This document shows positions 17,042 through 26,639 of a stretch of 64,000 nt of DNA, piece by piece. The notes under the pieces were generated by a model. That model saw nothing but the letters and a program-made list of their open reading frames with translations. It was not told the DNA's origin and searched no databases. The position numbers and the translations under genes were made by a program. How positions within the stretch are numbered: the first letter of the stretch is position 1; every line of letters begins with the position of its first letter. The stretch is taken from NCBI GenBank assembly GCA_022792135.1, contig JAAWAM010000022.1, positions 1-64,000 on the forward strand. The letters are read 5' to 3'. This DNA comes from Clostridia bacterium. GTDB taxonomy: Bacteria > Bacillota > Clostridia > TANB77 > CAG-508.

Positions 17042-18967
17042 GTGATTCAAATTACCTTAAAAGATGGAAAAGTTTTAGAAATAGAAAAAGGAAGTTCTAT
17101 TTTGGAAGCAACTAAAAAAATAAGTGAAGGCTTAGCAAGAGTTGCTACTTGTGGAGAAGTAAATGGAGAAATAAAAGATTTAAGATATCCATTACAAGAA
17201 AACTGTAATTTAGTAATCCATACTTTTCAAAAAGATGACTTAGAAGGAAAAAAAGCCTATTGGCATACAACATCACACATTATGGCACAAGCAGTACAAA
17301 GACTATTTCCCAATGTGAAATTGGCGATTGGACCTGCTATTGAGGAAGGACTTTATTATGATTTTGATGTCGAAAAACCATTTACCGATGAAGATAAAGC
17401 TAAGATAGAAACAGAGATGAAAAAAATCATAAAAGAAAACATTTCCATTGAAAGATTCTCTTTGCCAAAAGAAGAAGCATTAAAATTAATGGAAGGACAA
17501 CCTTATAAACAAGAATTAATTTCGGAACTACCAGAAGGGGAAGAAATTAGTTTCTACAAACAAGGGGATTTTACTGATTTATGTGCAGGACCACATCTAG
17601 AAAGTACTGGAAAAATAAAAGCTGTTAAAATTCTTTCTTCTTCTGGGGCATATTGGAGAGGAAGCGAAAAAAATAAAATGCTACAAAGAATTTATGCAAT
17701 TTCTTTTCCAAAAGCAAGTATGTTAGAAGAACATTTACAATTATTAGAAGAAGCCAAACAAAGAGATCATAGAAAAATTGGAAAAGAACAAGAATTATTC
17801 ATGACTCATGAATTAGTTGGTTCTGGTCTACCAATGTATTTACCAAATGGAGCCATAATCAGAAGAACCTTAGAAAGATATATCCAAGATAAAGAAATTT
17901 CGATGGGATATAACCATGTATATACACCATCAATTGCCAATGTAGAATTATATAAAACAAGTGGTCATTGGGATCATTATAAAGAAGATATGTTCCCTGT
18001 TATGAAAATGGATAACGAAGAAATGGTATTAAGACCAATGAATTGTCCACATCATATGTTAGTTTATCGAAATAAATTACATTCTTATCGTGACTTACCA
18101 ATCAGAATTGGTGAATTAGCACATGACTTTCGTTATGAATCAAGTGGAAGTGTTTGTGGTTTAGAAAGAGTTCGAGCGATGTGCCAAAACGATGCCCACC
18201 TTTTTGTAAGACCAGACCAAATAAAAGAAGAATTTGGAAATGTCGTAAAACTAATTCTTTCTGTTTATGAAGATTTTGGATTTGAAGATTACACCTTTCG
18301 TTTGTCATTACGAGATAAAAATGACAAAGAAAAGTATTTTGATGACGATGAAATGTGGGAATTAGCAGAAAGTCAATTAAGAGAAATTTTAACAGAATTA
18401 AACTTAAACTTCTATGAAGCAGAAGGAGAAGCCGCTTTCTATGGACCAAAACTAGATGTTCAAGTCAAAACAGCAGTAGGGCATGAAGTTACCATATCAA
18501 CCTGTCAATTAGACTTTTTATTACCACAAAAATTCGAATTAGAATATATTGGAGAAGATGGAGCAGCACACAGACCAGTTGTCATTCATCGAGCGATATT
18601 AGGAACATTTGACCGATTTATGGCGTTTTTAATCGAAGAATACAAAGGCGCTTTCCCTGTGTGGCTTGCACCATTACAAGTTAAAATTCTTCCTATTACA
18701 GATAAACAACACGAATATAGCCATCAATTAAAAGAGCAATTTGCCAAAAAAGGAATTCGTGTAGAAGTAGATGATAGAAACGAAAAAATAGGATATAAAA
18801 TTCGTGAAACACAACTTCAAAAAGTACCTTATATGCTAGTAATTGGACAAAAAGAAGTAGATCAAAATTTAGTAGCGGTTCGTTCTAGAGCAGAAGGTGA
18901 CATGGGAACTATGAAAGTAGAAGAATTTGAAACGAAAATTTTAAGAGAAGAGGAAAAGAAAAAATGA
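17042..18967 (+). CDS. thrS: Threonyl-tRNA synthetase
   Basis: This 641-aa class II synthetase starts at a GTG after AAAGGAGGAATGTTAA. It has the TGS domain (about 1-60), the editing domain with HTTSHIMAQAV and the CAGPHLESTG zinc/editing motif, motif 2 with RPMNCPHHMLVY and RYESSGSVCGLERVRAM, motif 3 GTFDRFMAFLIE and a C-terminal anticodon domain. It charges tRNA-Thr, encoded next door. The attenuator in its leader probably adjusts expression to charged tRNA or another signal. The stop codon overlaps the start of ychF. Confidence 0.98.
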   Translation: MIQITLKDGKVLEIEKGSSILEATKKISEGLARVATCGEVNGEIKDLRYPLQENCNLVIHTFQKDDLEGKKAYWHTTSHIMAQAVQRLFPNVKLAIGPAIEEGLYYDFDVEKPFTDEDKAKIETEMKKIIKENISIERFSLPKEEALKLMEGQPYKQELISELPEGEEISFYKQGDFTDLCAGPHLESTGKIKAVKILSSSGAYWRGSEKNKMLQRIYAISFPKASMLEEHLQLLEEAKQRDHRKIGKEQELFMTHELVGSGLPMYLPNGAIIRRTLERYIQDKEISMGYNHVYTPSIANVELYKTSGHWDHYKEDMFPVMKMDNEEMVLRPMNCPHHMLVYRNKLHSYRDLPIRIGELAHDFRYESSGSVCGLERVRAMCQNDAHLFVRPDQIKEEFGNVVKLILSVYEDFGFEDYTFRLSLRDKNDKEKYFDDDEMWELAESQLREILTELNLNFYEAEGEAAFYGPKLDVQVKTAVGHEVTISTCQLDFLLPQKFELEYIGEDGAAHRPVVIHRAILGTFDRFMAFLIEEYKGAFPVWLAPLQVKILPITDKQHEYSHQLKEQFAKKGIRVEVDDRNEKIGYKIRETQLQKVPYMLVIGQKEVDQNLVAVRSRAEGDMGTMKVEEFETKILREEEKKK

Positions 18968-20055
18968 GATTAGGAATTGTAGGGTTACCAAATGTGGGAA
19001 AAAGTACCATGTTTAATAGTATTACAAAAGCAGGAGCAGAATGTGCCAACTACCCATTTTGTACGATTGAACCAAATGTAGGAGTTGTTCCTGTACCAGA
19101 TGAAAGATTAGACAAATTGACACAAATGTATCAATCCCAAAAAACAACTCATGCAGTCATTGAATTTGTTGACATTGCTGGATTAGTAAAAGGAGCCAGT
19201 AAAGGAGAAGGACTAGGAAATAAGTTCTTATCTCATATTCGTGAAACAGATGCCATCGTAGAAGTGGTAAGATGTTTCGAAGATGGGAATATTGTTCATG
19301 TAGATGGTAATGTAAATCCCATCCGTGATATTGAAACGATTAATTTAGAATTAATTTTTGCAGATTTAGAAACTGTCAATAAAAGATTAGACAAAGCAAG
19401 AAAAAACTTAAAATCGGATAAAAAATACCAAGAAGAAATTGATGTATTAGAAAAAATAAAAGAAAATTTAGAAAATGGAATTTCAGCAAGAGCATTAGAA
19501 TTCAATGAAGAAGAACAAATTTTAGTAAAAGATATGTTTTTACTAACTACAAAACCAATTTTATATATTGCAAATATCTCAGAAGAACAAATTGAAAATG
19601 TTGAAAATGATGCAATGGTTTTAAAAGTTAAAGACTATGCTGCACAAGAAAAAGCAGAAGTTATACCATTATGTGTTAAAATCGAAGAGGAATTATCCAG
19701 TTTAGAAGAAGAAGACAAAAAAGAAATGCTAGAAGCATTAGGATTAGATGAATCTGGATTAGACAAAGTCATCAAAAAAAGTTATGATTTATTAGGTTTA
19801 ATGTCATTTTTAACAGCAGGAGAACCAGAAGTTAGAGCATGGACCATAAAGAAAGGAACCAAAGCACCACAAGCAGCAGGAAAAATTCATTCTGATATCG
19901 AAAGAGGATTTATCAAAGCAGAAGTGGTTTCTTATGAGGATTTAATCCAAGAGAAAAATATGGTAGCTGCCAAAGAAAAAGGATTGGTTCGTTCAGAAGG
20001 AAAAGAATATGTTATGCAAGAGGGAGATATTGTATTATTTAAATTTAATGTGTAA
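18964..20055 (+). CDS. ychF: Ribosome-associated ATPase YchF (OLA1 family)
   Basis: The 363-aa protein has G1 GLPNVGKSTMFN, G3 DIAGLVKGASKGEGLG, the NxxE-type motif seen as YIANISEEQ that fits ATP rather than GTP preference, a coiled coil at about 130-200 and a C-terminal TGS domain (FLTAGEPEVRAWTI, GKIHSDIERGFIKAEVV). It is a universal translation-associated factor that binds the large subunit. It overlaps thrS by four bases (ATGA), so the two are translationally coupled. Confidence 0.97.
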   Translation: MRLGIVGLPNVGKSTMFNSITKAGAECANYPFCTIEPNVGVVPVPDERLDKLTQMYQSQKTTHAVIEFVDIAGLVKGASKGEGLGNKFLSHIRETDAIVEVVRCFEDGNIVHVDGNVNPIRDIETINLELIFADLETVNKRLDKARKNLKSDKKYQEEIDVLEKIKENLENGISARALEFNEEEQILVKDMFLLTTKPILYIANISEEQIENVENDAMVLKVKDYAAQEKAEVIPLCVKIEEELSSLEEEDKKEMLEALGLDESGLDKVIKKSYDLLGLMSFLTAGEPEVRAWTIKKGTKAPQAAGKIHSDIERGFIKAEVVSYEDLIQEKNMVAAKEKGLVRSEGKEYVMQEGDIVLFKFNV

Positions 20056-20274
20056 AAAAATGTCACAATTTTGTAACAAAAATGTAAAAATAAAAAAAGA
20101 AAAAAACTATTGACTTCTATTTTATTTCAGTATAAAATAGAAACAGAAACAAAAGAAATATATTCTTTTATGTGTTTTTATATAATTTCCTTGCATTATA
20201 CGAAAAAAATGGTATAATAAAAGGTAATTATATCAATAATAATAAAAAATATAAAAGTAGAGGAGAAATCAATA

Positions 20275-20648
20275 TGAAAAAAACAAATTTAGTGAAAATC
20301 ATTTCAATTTTATTAATAAGTGTAGTAGTCATGTCATTGGCAACAGCTGTTTATGCAGCAAATGAAAACGATACAGGATATAACGACTTAACCAATACAT
20401 TAACAAATGGTAGTACCAATAATACAAATACCAATAGTAATAATACAGCTAATAATACAAATGTAACAAATAATACAGCAAACAACACCAATAAAACAAA
20501 TAATACTAATAATTCAAGTATATATAATAGTACAAATTTACCTAAAACAGGGATTGGCGATTCTATTCCCGTTGCTATGTTAGTTGTTATATTTGGAATA
20601 TCAGCAGTATATGCTTACAAAAAAATTAAAGAATACAAAAATATTTAA
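20275..20648 (+). CDS. Small LPXTG-type wall-anchored protein
   Basis: The ATG at 20275 follows AGAGGAGAAATCAAT and gives 124 aa. A signal peptide of about 28 residues ends in TAVYA. A low-complexity Asn/Thr linker follows, then the sorting motif LPKTG, a hydrophobic helix and a basic tail (YKKIKEYKN). This is the standard cell-wall sorting signal, and a sortase gene lies just downstream in convergent orientation (20717-21340). The linker is a spacer with no binding domain, so the function may be structural. Confidence 0.85.
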
Positions 20649-20658
20649 GAAATCGATA

Positions 20659-20694
20659 AAATTAAACGGCTTTTTTGTAAAAGCCGTTTAATTT
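20659..20694. terminator. Bidirectional terminator between LPKTG gene and sortase
   Basis: AATTAAACGGCTTTT / AAAAGCCGTTTAATT stem lies between convergent stop codons. Confidence 0.85.
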
Positions 20695-20716
20695 GTTTGA
20701 GAGAAGTTTTAGAAAC

Positions 20717-21340
20717 TTAAATTTGCTTTGCTTTTATAATGAATCGATTTCCATTCAAATTATTACAAGTAACCAATGTCAATTCTTTTGAAAATTGAGG
20801 AGCATCAAAAATAGGGGATAAGTCCGAAGCTTTTACTTCGTAAACTTTAAAAACAATGTAAACATAGCTATTTCCGAAAGAATCCTGTAGATAAATTTCA
20901 TCACCATTGGTTAATAAAGTAAGATTGCTAAAAAACATAGAATTATTATAATTGTGACCAGCAATACCTATATTTCCGTTTTCTTTAGGGGAATTTCCAT
21001 AAAACTTACAAGGAGAAATTTTTAGTAATTCTTCATTTAAATGAGAAAAAACAGGGTAATACAGATTTAATTTTGGAATTTCAATGGTTCCAAAAAGATT
21101 ATTTTCTTCTTCTTTTTCTTCTGAAATCTCTTGTGAAACATTAGCATATAATTTGTAAATATTATAGTTACCAAGCAAATTGTCTGATAATTTTTCTTTC
21201 TTTTGCAAACAAAGGAAAGAATAGAAGATACAACCAATTAGAATAAGTAAAATCAGGATAGAAATACTAAATTGATATTTAAAAAACTTTGAATTTGCTT
21301 TTTTCTTGTTTTTCAGTTTTGTACTTAATATCTGATTCAT
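20717..21340 (-). CDS. Sortase, class D-like
   Basis: The 207-aa protein has one N-terminal membrane helix (about residues 20-46) and a sortase beta-barrel. The catalytic histidine is in GIAGHNYNN, the cysteine in LTLVTCNN and the arginine in NGNRFIIKA. The FGTIEIPKLNLYYPVF start of the barrel and the short length suggest a class D/E-like housekeeping enzyme. It cleaves sorting motifs and joins proteins to the wall. The neighbouring LPKTG protein is the obvious substrate. Confidence 0.9.
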   Translation of the reverse strand: MNQILSTKLKNKKKANSKFFKYQFSISILILLILIGCIFYSFLCLQKKEKLSDNLLGNYNIYKLYANVSQEISEEKEEENNLFGTIEIPKLNLYYPVFSHLNEELLKISPCKFYGNSPKENGNIGIAGHNYNNSMFFSNLTLLTNGDEIYLQDSFGNSYVYIVFKVYEVKASDLSPIFDAPQFSKELTLVTCNNLNGNRFIIKAKQI

Positions 21341-21422
21341 TTTTATCTCCCATTATTTCTAATTAGTGTATGTAAAAATAACAGATATTATAATGAAAAA
21401 AATTGTTAAAAAAATTTAAATT

Positions 21423-21833
21423 TTAGGATATGTAAATATCAGGAGTTACTTCAAATCTAATTTCAAAACATCTAAAATCAAATAATTCTTTTTCTTCTAA
21501 ACAGTCTAAATAAATATCTAGCTCATCCAAATTTCTACAAGCAGCAATGATAATGGGATTTAATTCGTATTTAAACATTAATTCTAAGGCTAAATCCAAA
21601 GCACAAAACAGCGAACCTTTTTCTTTGTGTAGGACTAAATGCAAGGTTTCTCGAAATCTAGAAAGAATCGAATTTTGAAAACGACTTAATGGTAAAATAT
21701 ATAAATCCTGAATCACGTCTTCTATGGATTGATATTGACTAGAAGAATGATAAATTTTTTCTACTTCATTATATTGATAAGGCAAATAAGCCTTTTGGTC
21801 TTTTTCCGAAACAATTAAAATATTATGGTCCAT
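21423..21833 (-). CDS. Conserved protein of unknown function, 136 aa
   Basis: I place the start at 21833, where GGGAGG precedes the ATG. The product is soluble and acidic, with a helical central part (FQNSILSRFRETLHLVL, FCALDLALELMFKYEL) followed by a strand-rich end. No motif or known family is evident. It stands alone between the sortase gene and the signal peptidase gene, which is divergent from it. Confidence 0.6.
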   Translation of the reverse strand: MDHNILIVSEKDQKAYLPYQYNEVEKIYHSSSQYQSIEDVIQDLYILPLSRFQNSILSRFRETLHLVLHKEKGSLFCALDLALELMFKYELNPIIIAACRNLDELDIYLDCLEEKELFDFRCFEIRFEVTPDIYIS

Positions 21834-22006
21834 TTGTAGCCTCCCAAATCTATGGTTTACCTTTATTATAACTTCAAAAGAAATGGCTGTAAATAAAAAC
21901 AAAATAAAAAAATATTACATTTTTATGACATTTCAAATCAAATATTGAAAAAAAGAAATGGTATGATATAATGAAAAAGATTTACATAAGAAAAGGAGTT
22001 ATTTCA

Positions 22007-22618
22007 GTGTATAAAATTAGCAATTTTTATCAATCCCGTAAATATATGCATTTTATGGGAAAAATACTGAGTATTTTACTTGATATCTTAATTTTACCAA
22101 TTATTGTATTCAATCTTACCTTAATGGTAAAGTCTTATGGCAATCCGAATGAAATTCCAGATTTTCTTAGTTTCAAAAATTTTATAATTATTTCTGAAAG
22201 TATGGAACCTACCATTATGACAGGAGATGTTATTTTCGTAAAAAAAGTTGAACCAAAAGAATTAAAGATAAATGACATCATATCTTTTCACGACGGGAAT
22301 TTTGTCAATACGCATAGAATTGTTAATATTACACAAGATAATGGTATCATCCAATATACGACCAAAGGAGATCATAATAAAAAAGAAGATAAAGAAAAAG
22401 TTACCTATGACAAAATAGAAGGAAAATATCAATTTAAAATAACTGGATTTGGAAAAATAATAGAAATTTTGAAAAACAAAATAACATTAGTAGGACTATT
22501 AATTGTATTAATATTTGCTTCTATTTACCAAATGAGACTAGTCAAAAGGAAATTAATTCGAAAAGAAAAAAGATATGAATACAATAAGTTACATCATAAA
22601 GTAAGTTTAAAAAATTAA
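22007..22618 (+). CDS. Signal peptidase I (ER/archaeal-type, SipW-like)
   Basis: The GTG at 22007 follows AAAGGAGTTATTTCA, giving 203 aa. It has two membrane helices (about 15-42 and 155-178). The catalytic Ser lies in SESMEPTIMTGDVIFV, and a histidine-bearing NTHRIVNI replaces the usual lysine box, as in the SipW/ER type. It is followed after 47 bases by a pseudopilin-like gene, and the spacing suggests one unit. SipW-type enzymes process dedicated surface proteins. Confidence 0.88.
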   Translation: MYKISNFYQSRKYMHFMGKILSILLDILILPIIVFNLTLMVKSYGNPNEIPDFLSFKNFIIISESMEPTIMTGDVIFVKKVEPKELKINDIISFHDGNFVNTHRIVNITQDNGIIQYTTKGDHNKKEDKEKVTYDKIEGKYQFKITGFGKIIEILKNKITLVGLLIVLIFASIYQMRLVKRKLIRKEKRYEYNKLHHKVSLKN

Positions 22619-22665
22619 AAAGGATAAAAGTTTATATCTATTGTAGAGAGGGAGGCGTTCAAAAG

Positions 22666-23778
22666 ATGAGTAAGATTAGCAATATAAAAGGAATAACATT
22701 AATATCGCTTGTGATAACAATTATCATTCTTTTACTATTAGCGGGAGTATCCATTGCAACTTTAACAGGAAAAAATGGAATATTAACACAAGCCAATACA
22801 GCAAAAGAAAGAACACAAAGAGCAGAAATCATAGAAAGAGCTAAAACAGATATATTAGGAGAGCAAGCCAGAAATAAGGGGCAAATAACGCAAAAAGATG
22901 TAAATACTATCATTGCTAACTATGATAAAGAAAAAAAGATTAGAGAAGATAAGGAAGAAGCTTATATTATTACTGAAAAAGGTTATGAAATAAAAGTGTC
23001 AGAGATATGGAAATCAATCGGAGAAATTTTAGCAAAGGATGTATTAAAAATAGATGTTACAGCCACAGAGGAAGCAGCTAAGAGCCCCTATGTAAAATAC
23101 AATGGATTGGATTGTAGAGTGTTATATCATGATGACACACATGGAATTCAAATCATAACATCTGGAAGTGTTGAAGATGTAACATTAGGCTATGGTGACA
23201 CTATGGTAACAGCATCTGATTTTTCATATGATGGAACAGCTAGTATAAATAATAGTGTTAAGAAAGCAGCAGCATCTTATAATAATGTAGTAGACAATTT
23301 AAATAAAAGAGCAAAAAATTATATGGATGAAAAAGGAATCGCAACAGATGCAAGATGTTATGGAAGTATTTCAATAGTAACAAGTGATACTAAGTTTCAA
23401 GATGATACTACAACCCAAATGTGGTCTGGTACAGAACCTTATTTAACAACTTACAGCTGGAATAATAAGTTTAAAAAAGATGATACAAATTATTTAGAGG
23501 ATGTAAATCAAGTTAAAGATTTAGGATTAAATTCAAATTCTGAAATATGGCTGGCTTCTCGCAACATTATGTCTGGGTCTGGATACACATATTTTATTGT
23601 ACGTGATAATAGTTCTATAAATTTGTATAAAAACTACTTTTGTGATGTGAGTGCTACAGGTTCAAGTAGTGGCCGTACTGTGAGTCATGGCTTCCGTCCG
23701 ATATTCCTTTTATCACCTGATGTTGTTATTAGTAGTGGTGATGGAAGCAGTCAAAATCCTTATGTGATTGAATCGTAA
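22666..23778 (+). CDS. Type IV pilin/pseudopilin-like surface protein
   Basis: The 370-aa protein begins with a prepilin-like leader: a short basic segment, then GITLISLVITIIILLLLAGV with the G-I-T-L pattern in place of G-F-T-L, then a long helix (KNGILTQANTAKERTQRAE). The C-terminal domain from about residue 115 is globular and ends in GFRPIFLLSPDVV. Many clostridia encode families of such proteins without a complete pilus locus. The signal peptidase upstream, rather than a prepilin peptidase, may process it. The ligand or assembly is unknown. Confidence 0.75.
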   Translation: MSKISNIKGITLISLVITIIILLLLAGVSIATLTGKNGILTQANTAKERTQRAEIIERAKTDILGEQARNKGQITQKDVNTIIANYDKEKKIREDKEEAYIITEKGYEIKVSEIWKSIGEILAKDVLKIDVTATEEAAKSPYVKYNGLDCRVLYHDDTHGIQIITSGSVEDVTLGYGDTMVTASDFSYDGTASINNSVKKAAASYNNVVDNLNKRAKNYMDEKGIATDARCYGSISIVTSDTKFQDDTTTQMWSGTEPYLTTYSWNNKFKKDDTNYLEDVNQVKDLGLNSNSEIWLASRNIMSGSGYTYFIVRDNSSINLYKNYFCDVSATGSSSGRTVSHGFRPIFLLSPDVVISSGDGSSQNPYVIES

Positions 23779-23892
23779 AAATAGTTCTAGGTAGAATGAA
23801 CCAACGAAACTTATAAAAGATAATAAATTGAGTCATAAAAATCTCTTAAAAAACATAAACTATGGGTAGAAATTTTAGGAGGTTTTTATTTT

Positions 23893-24483
23893 ATGTTAAA
23901 AATGATTGAATTACCTTATCCATTAAATGCTTTAGAGCCATATTACTCTATGCAAACCTTAGATTTACATTATCATATTTTATATAAAGGATATGTAGAT
24001 AACACCAATAAAACTCAGGAAAAATTAGAAAAGGCAAGAAACACAGGGGATTTTGAAAATCTAAAATGTTTGGAGAAAAATTTGAGTTTTTTTGGTTCAG
24101 GAGCAATTTTACATGAGTTGTTTTTTATGAATATGGGGCCAGCTGTACCAACTGAACCAAGTAGCCAATTAATGGAACAAATAGGAAAAGATTTTGGAAG
24201 TTTTGAAATGTTTAAAAAACAATTTTCAGAAGCCAGCAAAGCAGTCGAAGCATCTGGGTGGGCTTTGTTGGTTTGGGTTCCAAAGTGGAAAAAATTAGAA
24301 GTCTTGCAATGTGAAAAACATCAAGATTTGACCCTATGGGGTTGTATTCCTCTCCTTGTACTAGATATGTGGGAACATTCTTATTATTTACAATACCAAA
24401 CCAAAAGACCAGAATATGTCAATGCTTTTTGGAATATCGTAAATTGGAATGAAGTCAATAAAAGATATAAAAATATTTCATAA
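23893..24483 (+). CDS. Superoxide dismutase, Fe/Mn family
   Basis: The 196-aa protein has LDLHYHILYKGYVDNTN with the first metal-binding histidine, GSGAILHELFFMNM with the second, SGWALLVWVPKW, and the C-terminal LDMWEHSYYLQYQ carrying the Asp and His ligands. This short Firmicute form resembles spore-coat-associated SodA-like proteins. It is monocistronic with a terminator directly after the stop. Confidence 0.92.
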   Translation: MLKMIELPYPLNALEPYYSMQTLDLHYHILYKGYVDNTNKTQEKLEKARNTGDFENLKCLEKNLSFFGSGAILHELFFMNMGPAVPTEPSSQLMEQIGKDFGSFEMFKKQFSEASKAVEASGWALLVWVPKWKKLEVLQCEKHQDLTLWGCIPLLVLDMWEHSYYLQYQTKRPEYVNAFWNIVNWNEVNKRYKNIS

Positions 24484-24487
24484 CATT

Positions 24488-24517
24488 CAAACAATATCAT
24501 TTTGATATTGTTTTTTT
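24488..24517 (+). terminator. Terminator after sod
   Basis: AACAATATCA / TGATATTG stem with T7 tail. Confidence 0.85.
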
Positions 24518-24556
24518 GGATGGGGCAGGAAAGTTTTTAAACTTCCTATCCCATCC
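24518..24556 (-). terminator. Terminator-like hairpin after the flippase gene
   Basis: GGATGGG..AGGAAGTTT / AAACTTTCCT..CCCATCC is an almost perfect stem between the convergent sod and flippase genes. Confidence 0.7.
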
Positions 24557-24560
24557 AATA

Positions 24561-25883
24561 TTACCTAAAAAAACGAAAGCCAGTTACTTGATATAATTCA
24601 TAAAAACTAATAGAAAAATTAAAAATTTCACTGATATAAATCGTTAGGATAAATCCATTCATGCCCCAAATAGGAATGAAGAAATACAATAAGCAAATGG
24701 TAATTCCTAAATCAATAATGTTATATAACATCACTTTAAATTGCTTATTAAGCCCTTTTAACATATTATCTATGATATTATCTAAGCACATAAATAAAAT
24801 TAAAGGAGAAAGGATTTTGATGTATTTGGCACATTCTAAATTTTGAAAAATGGCCAAACTTAATTCGTTGGAGAAAATCATCAAAATGCCAATTACTAGG
24901 ATACAGAAAAAGGTAGCAATTCCCAAAATTTTACGGCAAACGGTAAGAATTCTTTTATAATTTCCACCTGCCCAAAGACTAGCAAACTCTGGGATTAGAA
25001 GACTACTAAAAGAACTGATGAATAGATTAGGAAAAGTAATCACAGGAAAAGCCATACCTGTTATTTTTCCATATTCAGATAAGGCAAGAGAATAAGGTAA
25101 GCCATAAACGATTAAACGATTTGGAACCATAAATTGTTTAACGGTAGAAAGCCCTGAACGAATATAAGAAGTAATCGAAACAGGAAAAGTAATTTTTAGG
25201 ATTCTTTTTTTAAAAGTAATAGAAGTTACTTTTCTTTTGCTATATTGTCTTTTATCAAATTGGTAAAGAATCCATAAAAACAAGCAAGAAAAAATTTCAG
25301 AGATAACATCTGCTAATAGTAAACAGATACAGACCATTTCAACACTTTTTAAAGAAACCAAACGTAATAAAACAATACTAACCATCATTTTAATACTAAC
25401 TTCCAAAAATTGTGAAATAGCACTTTTATAAGCTTTTCTTACGGCAGCAAAATAACCATTCATCACAGAAGAACTAGCGATAAAAGGTAGTCCCAGTGCA
25501 ATTAGGTATAAGGGAGTGGGAGAGATTCTATTTTGTAACCAAACTTTAGCAATGGTATTGGAAAAAATTAAGACCACACAACTAGTCGTTATGCCTAAGA
25601 ATAAGGCAAATAAATGGCAGCTTTTTACAGCTTTTAGTCCATCTAGAAAATTTCCTTTTGTAAATTGTTCCGAAACCAGATTGGTACAAGCTAAATTTAA
25701 GCCAGAAGTTGCTAGTGTAACAGCAAAAAGATAAACAGACATTACCAAGCTAAATAGACCCACTGCTTCTGAGCCAATTTTATTGGATACATATAAATTA
25801 AACACCATTCCCATACTTCTCATAATAAGATTGGTTATGGTTAGAATGAAGCCATTCATTAAGAATCTTTTTGTTCTTTTCAA
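24561..25883 (-). CDS. Polysaccharide/lipid flippase, SpoVB/MurJ-like (MOP superfamily)
   Basis: The 440-aa integral membrane protein has about 12-14 predicted helices. The N-terminal pattern (LIMRSMGMVFNLYVSNKIG) and helix spacing fit the MOP family of polysaccharide exporters. Within it, SpoVB-like proteins flip wall precursors across the spore membrane, and the short length and sporulation neighbourhood (spoVFB divergent at 26002) favour that. A MATE-type exporter role cannot be excluded. Confidence 0.8.
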   Translation of the reverse strand: MKRTKRFLMNGFILTITNLIMRSMGMVFNLYVSNKIGSEAVGLFSLVMSVYLFAVTLATSGLNLACTNLVSEQFTKGNFLDGLKAVKSCHLFALFLGITTSCVVLIFSNTIAKVWLQNRISPTPLYLIALGLPFIASSSVMNGYFAAVRKAYKSAISQFLEVSIKMMVSIVLLRLVSLKSVEMVCICLLLADVISEIFSCLFLWILYQFDKRQYSKRKVTSITFKKRILKITFPVSITSYIRSGLSTVKQFMVPNRLIVYGLPYSLALSEYGKITGMAFPVITFPNLFISSFSSLLIPEFASLWAGGNYKRILTVCRKILGIATFFCILVIGILMIFSNELSLAIFQNLECAKYIKILSPLILFMCLDNIIDNMLKGLNKQFKVMLYNIIDLGITICLLYFFIPIWGMNGFILTIYISEIFNFSISFYELYQVTGFRFFR

Positions 25884-26001
25884 AATATCACCTAATTTAA
25901 TTTATTACGTTTTTTTCAAAAAATGACGAAAATATTATTCCAAAATTTTTGTAATTTCATATGATATATAAATGTATTTTGAAAGGAGGTTTTGATGAAT
26001 T

Positions 26002-26580
26002 TTGGAATTTAAAGGAATAAAAATAGGATTTGTGTTAACAGGTTCTTTTTGTACATTTCAAAAAGTGATACCAAAAATGAAAGAATTGGTTAAACAAGGA
26101 GCAGAAATCGTCCCAATTATGTCATTTAATAGTTATCAGCTAGATACTAAATTTGGGAAAGCAGAAGCATTTATTCAAGAAATAGAAGAAATCACAGGTA
26201 AGAAAATCATTCATACCATTCCAGATGCGGAACCAATCGGTCCTAAAAAAATGACAGATATTATGGTAATTGCACCATGTTCCGGAAACTCAATGGCAAA
26301 ACTTGCTTGTGATATTATAGATACACCAGCTGTTATGGCGGCAAAGTCACATTTGAGAAATAATAGACCACTTGTCATTGCACCATCTACGAATAATGGA
26401 TTAAGTGGAAATGCGGAAAACATAGGTAAGTTATTAAACCGAAAAAATTATTATTTTGTACCATTTCGACAAGATAATCCCATTACCAAACCAAGGTCAA
26501 TTGTGTTTGATTCAGAGTATTTAATAAAAACCATTCAATATGCTTTAGAAGGCGAACAAATTAGTCCAATCTTATTATAA
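26002..26580 (+). CDS. spoVFB: Dipicolinate synthase subunit B
   Basis: The 192-aa flavoprotein-like subunit makes dipicolinic acid for the spore core together with DpaA (not in this window). Visible motifs are IGFVLTGSFCTF at the start, IPDAEPIGPKKMTDIMVIAPCSGN and PLVIAPSTNNGLSGNAENIG. The chosen start is TTG at 26002, 12 bases after AGGAGG. A nearer ATG at 25995 is out of frame and stops after five codons. Expression is expected in the mother cell under SigK or SigE, but no promoter was resolved. Confidence 0.93.
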   Translation: MEFKGIKIGFVLTGSFCTFQKVIPKMKELVKQGAEIVPIMSFNSYQLDTKFGKAEAFIQEIEEITGKKIIHTIPDAEPIGPKKMTDIMVIAPCSGNSMAKLACDIIDTPAVMAAKSHLRNNRPLVIAPSTNNGLSGNAENIGKLLNRKNYYFVPFRQDNPITKPRSIVFDSEYLIKTIQYALEGEQISPILL

Positions 26581-26639
26581 TTTTTCTTGTTTAATTTTCC
26601 GATATATGGTAAAATGGATCCATTCAAAGGAGGAAAAAA

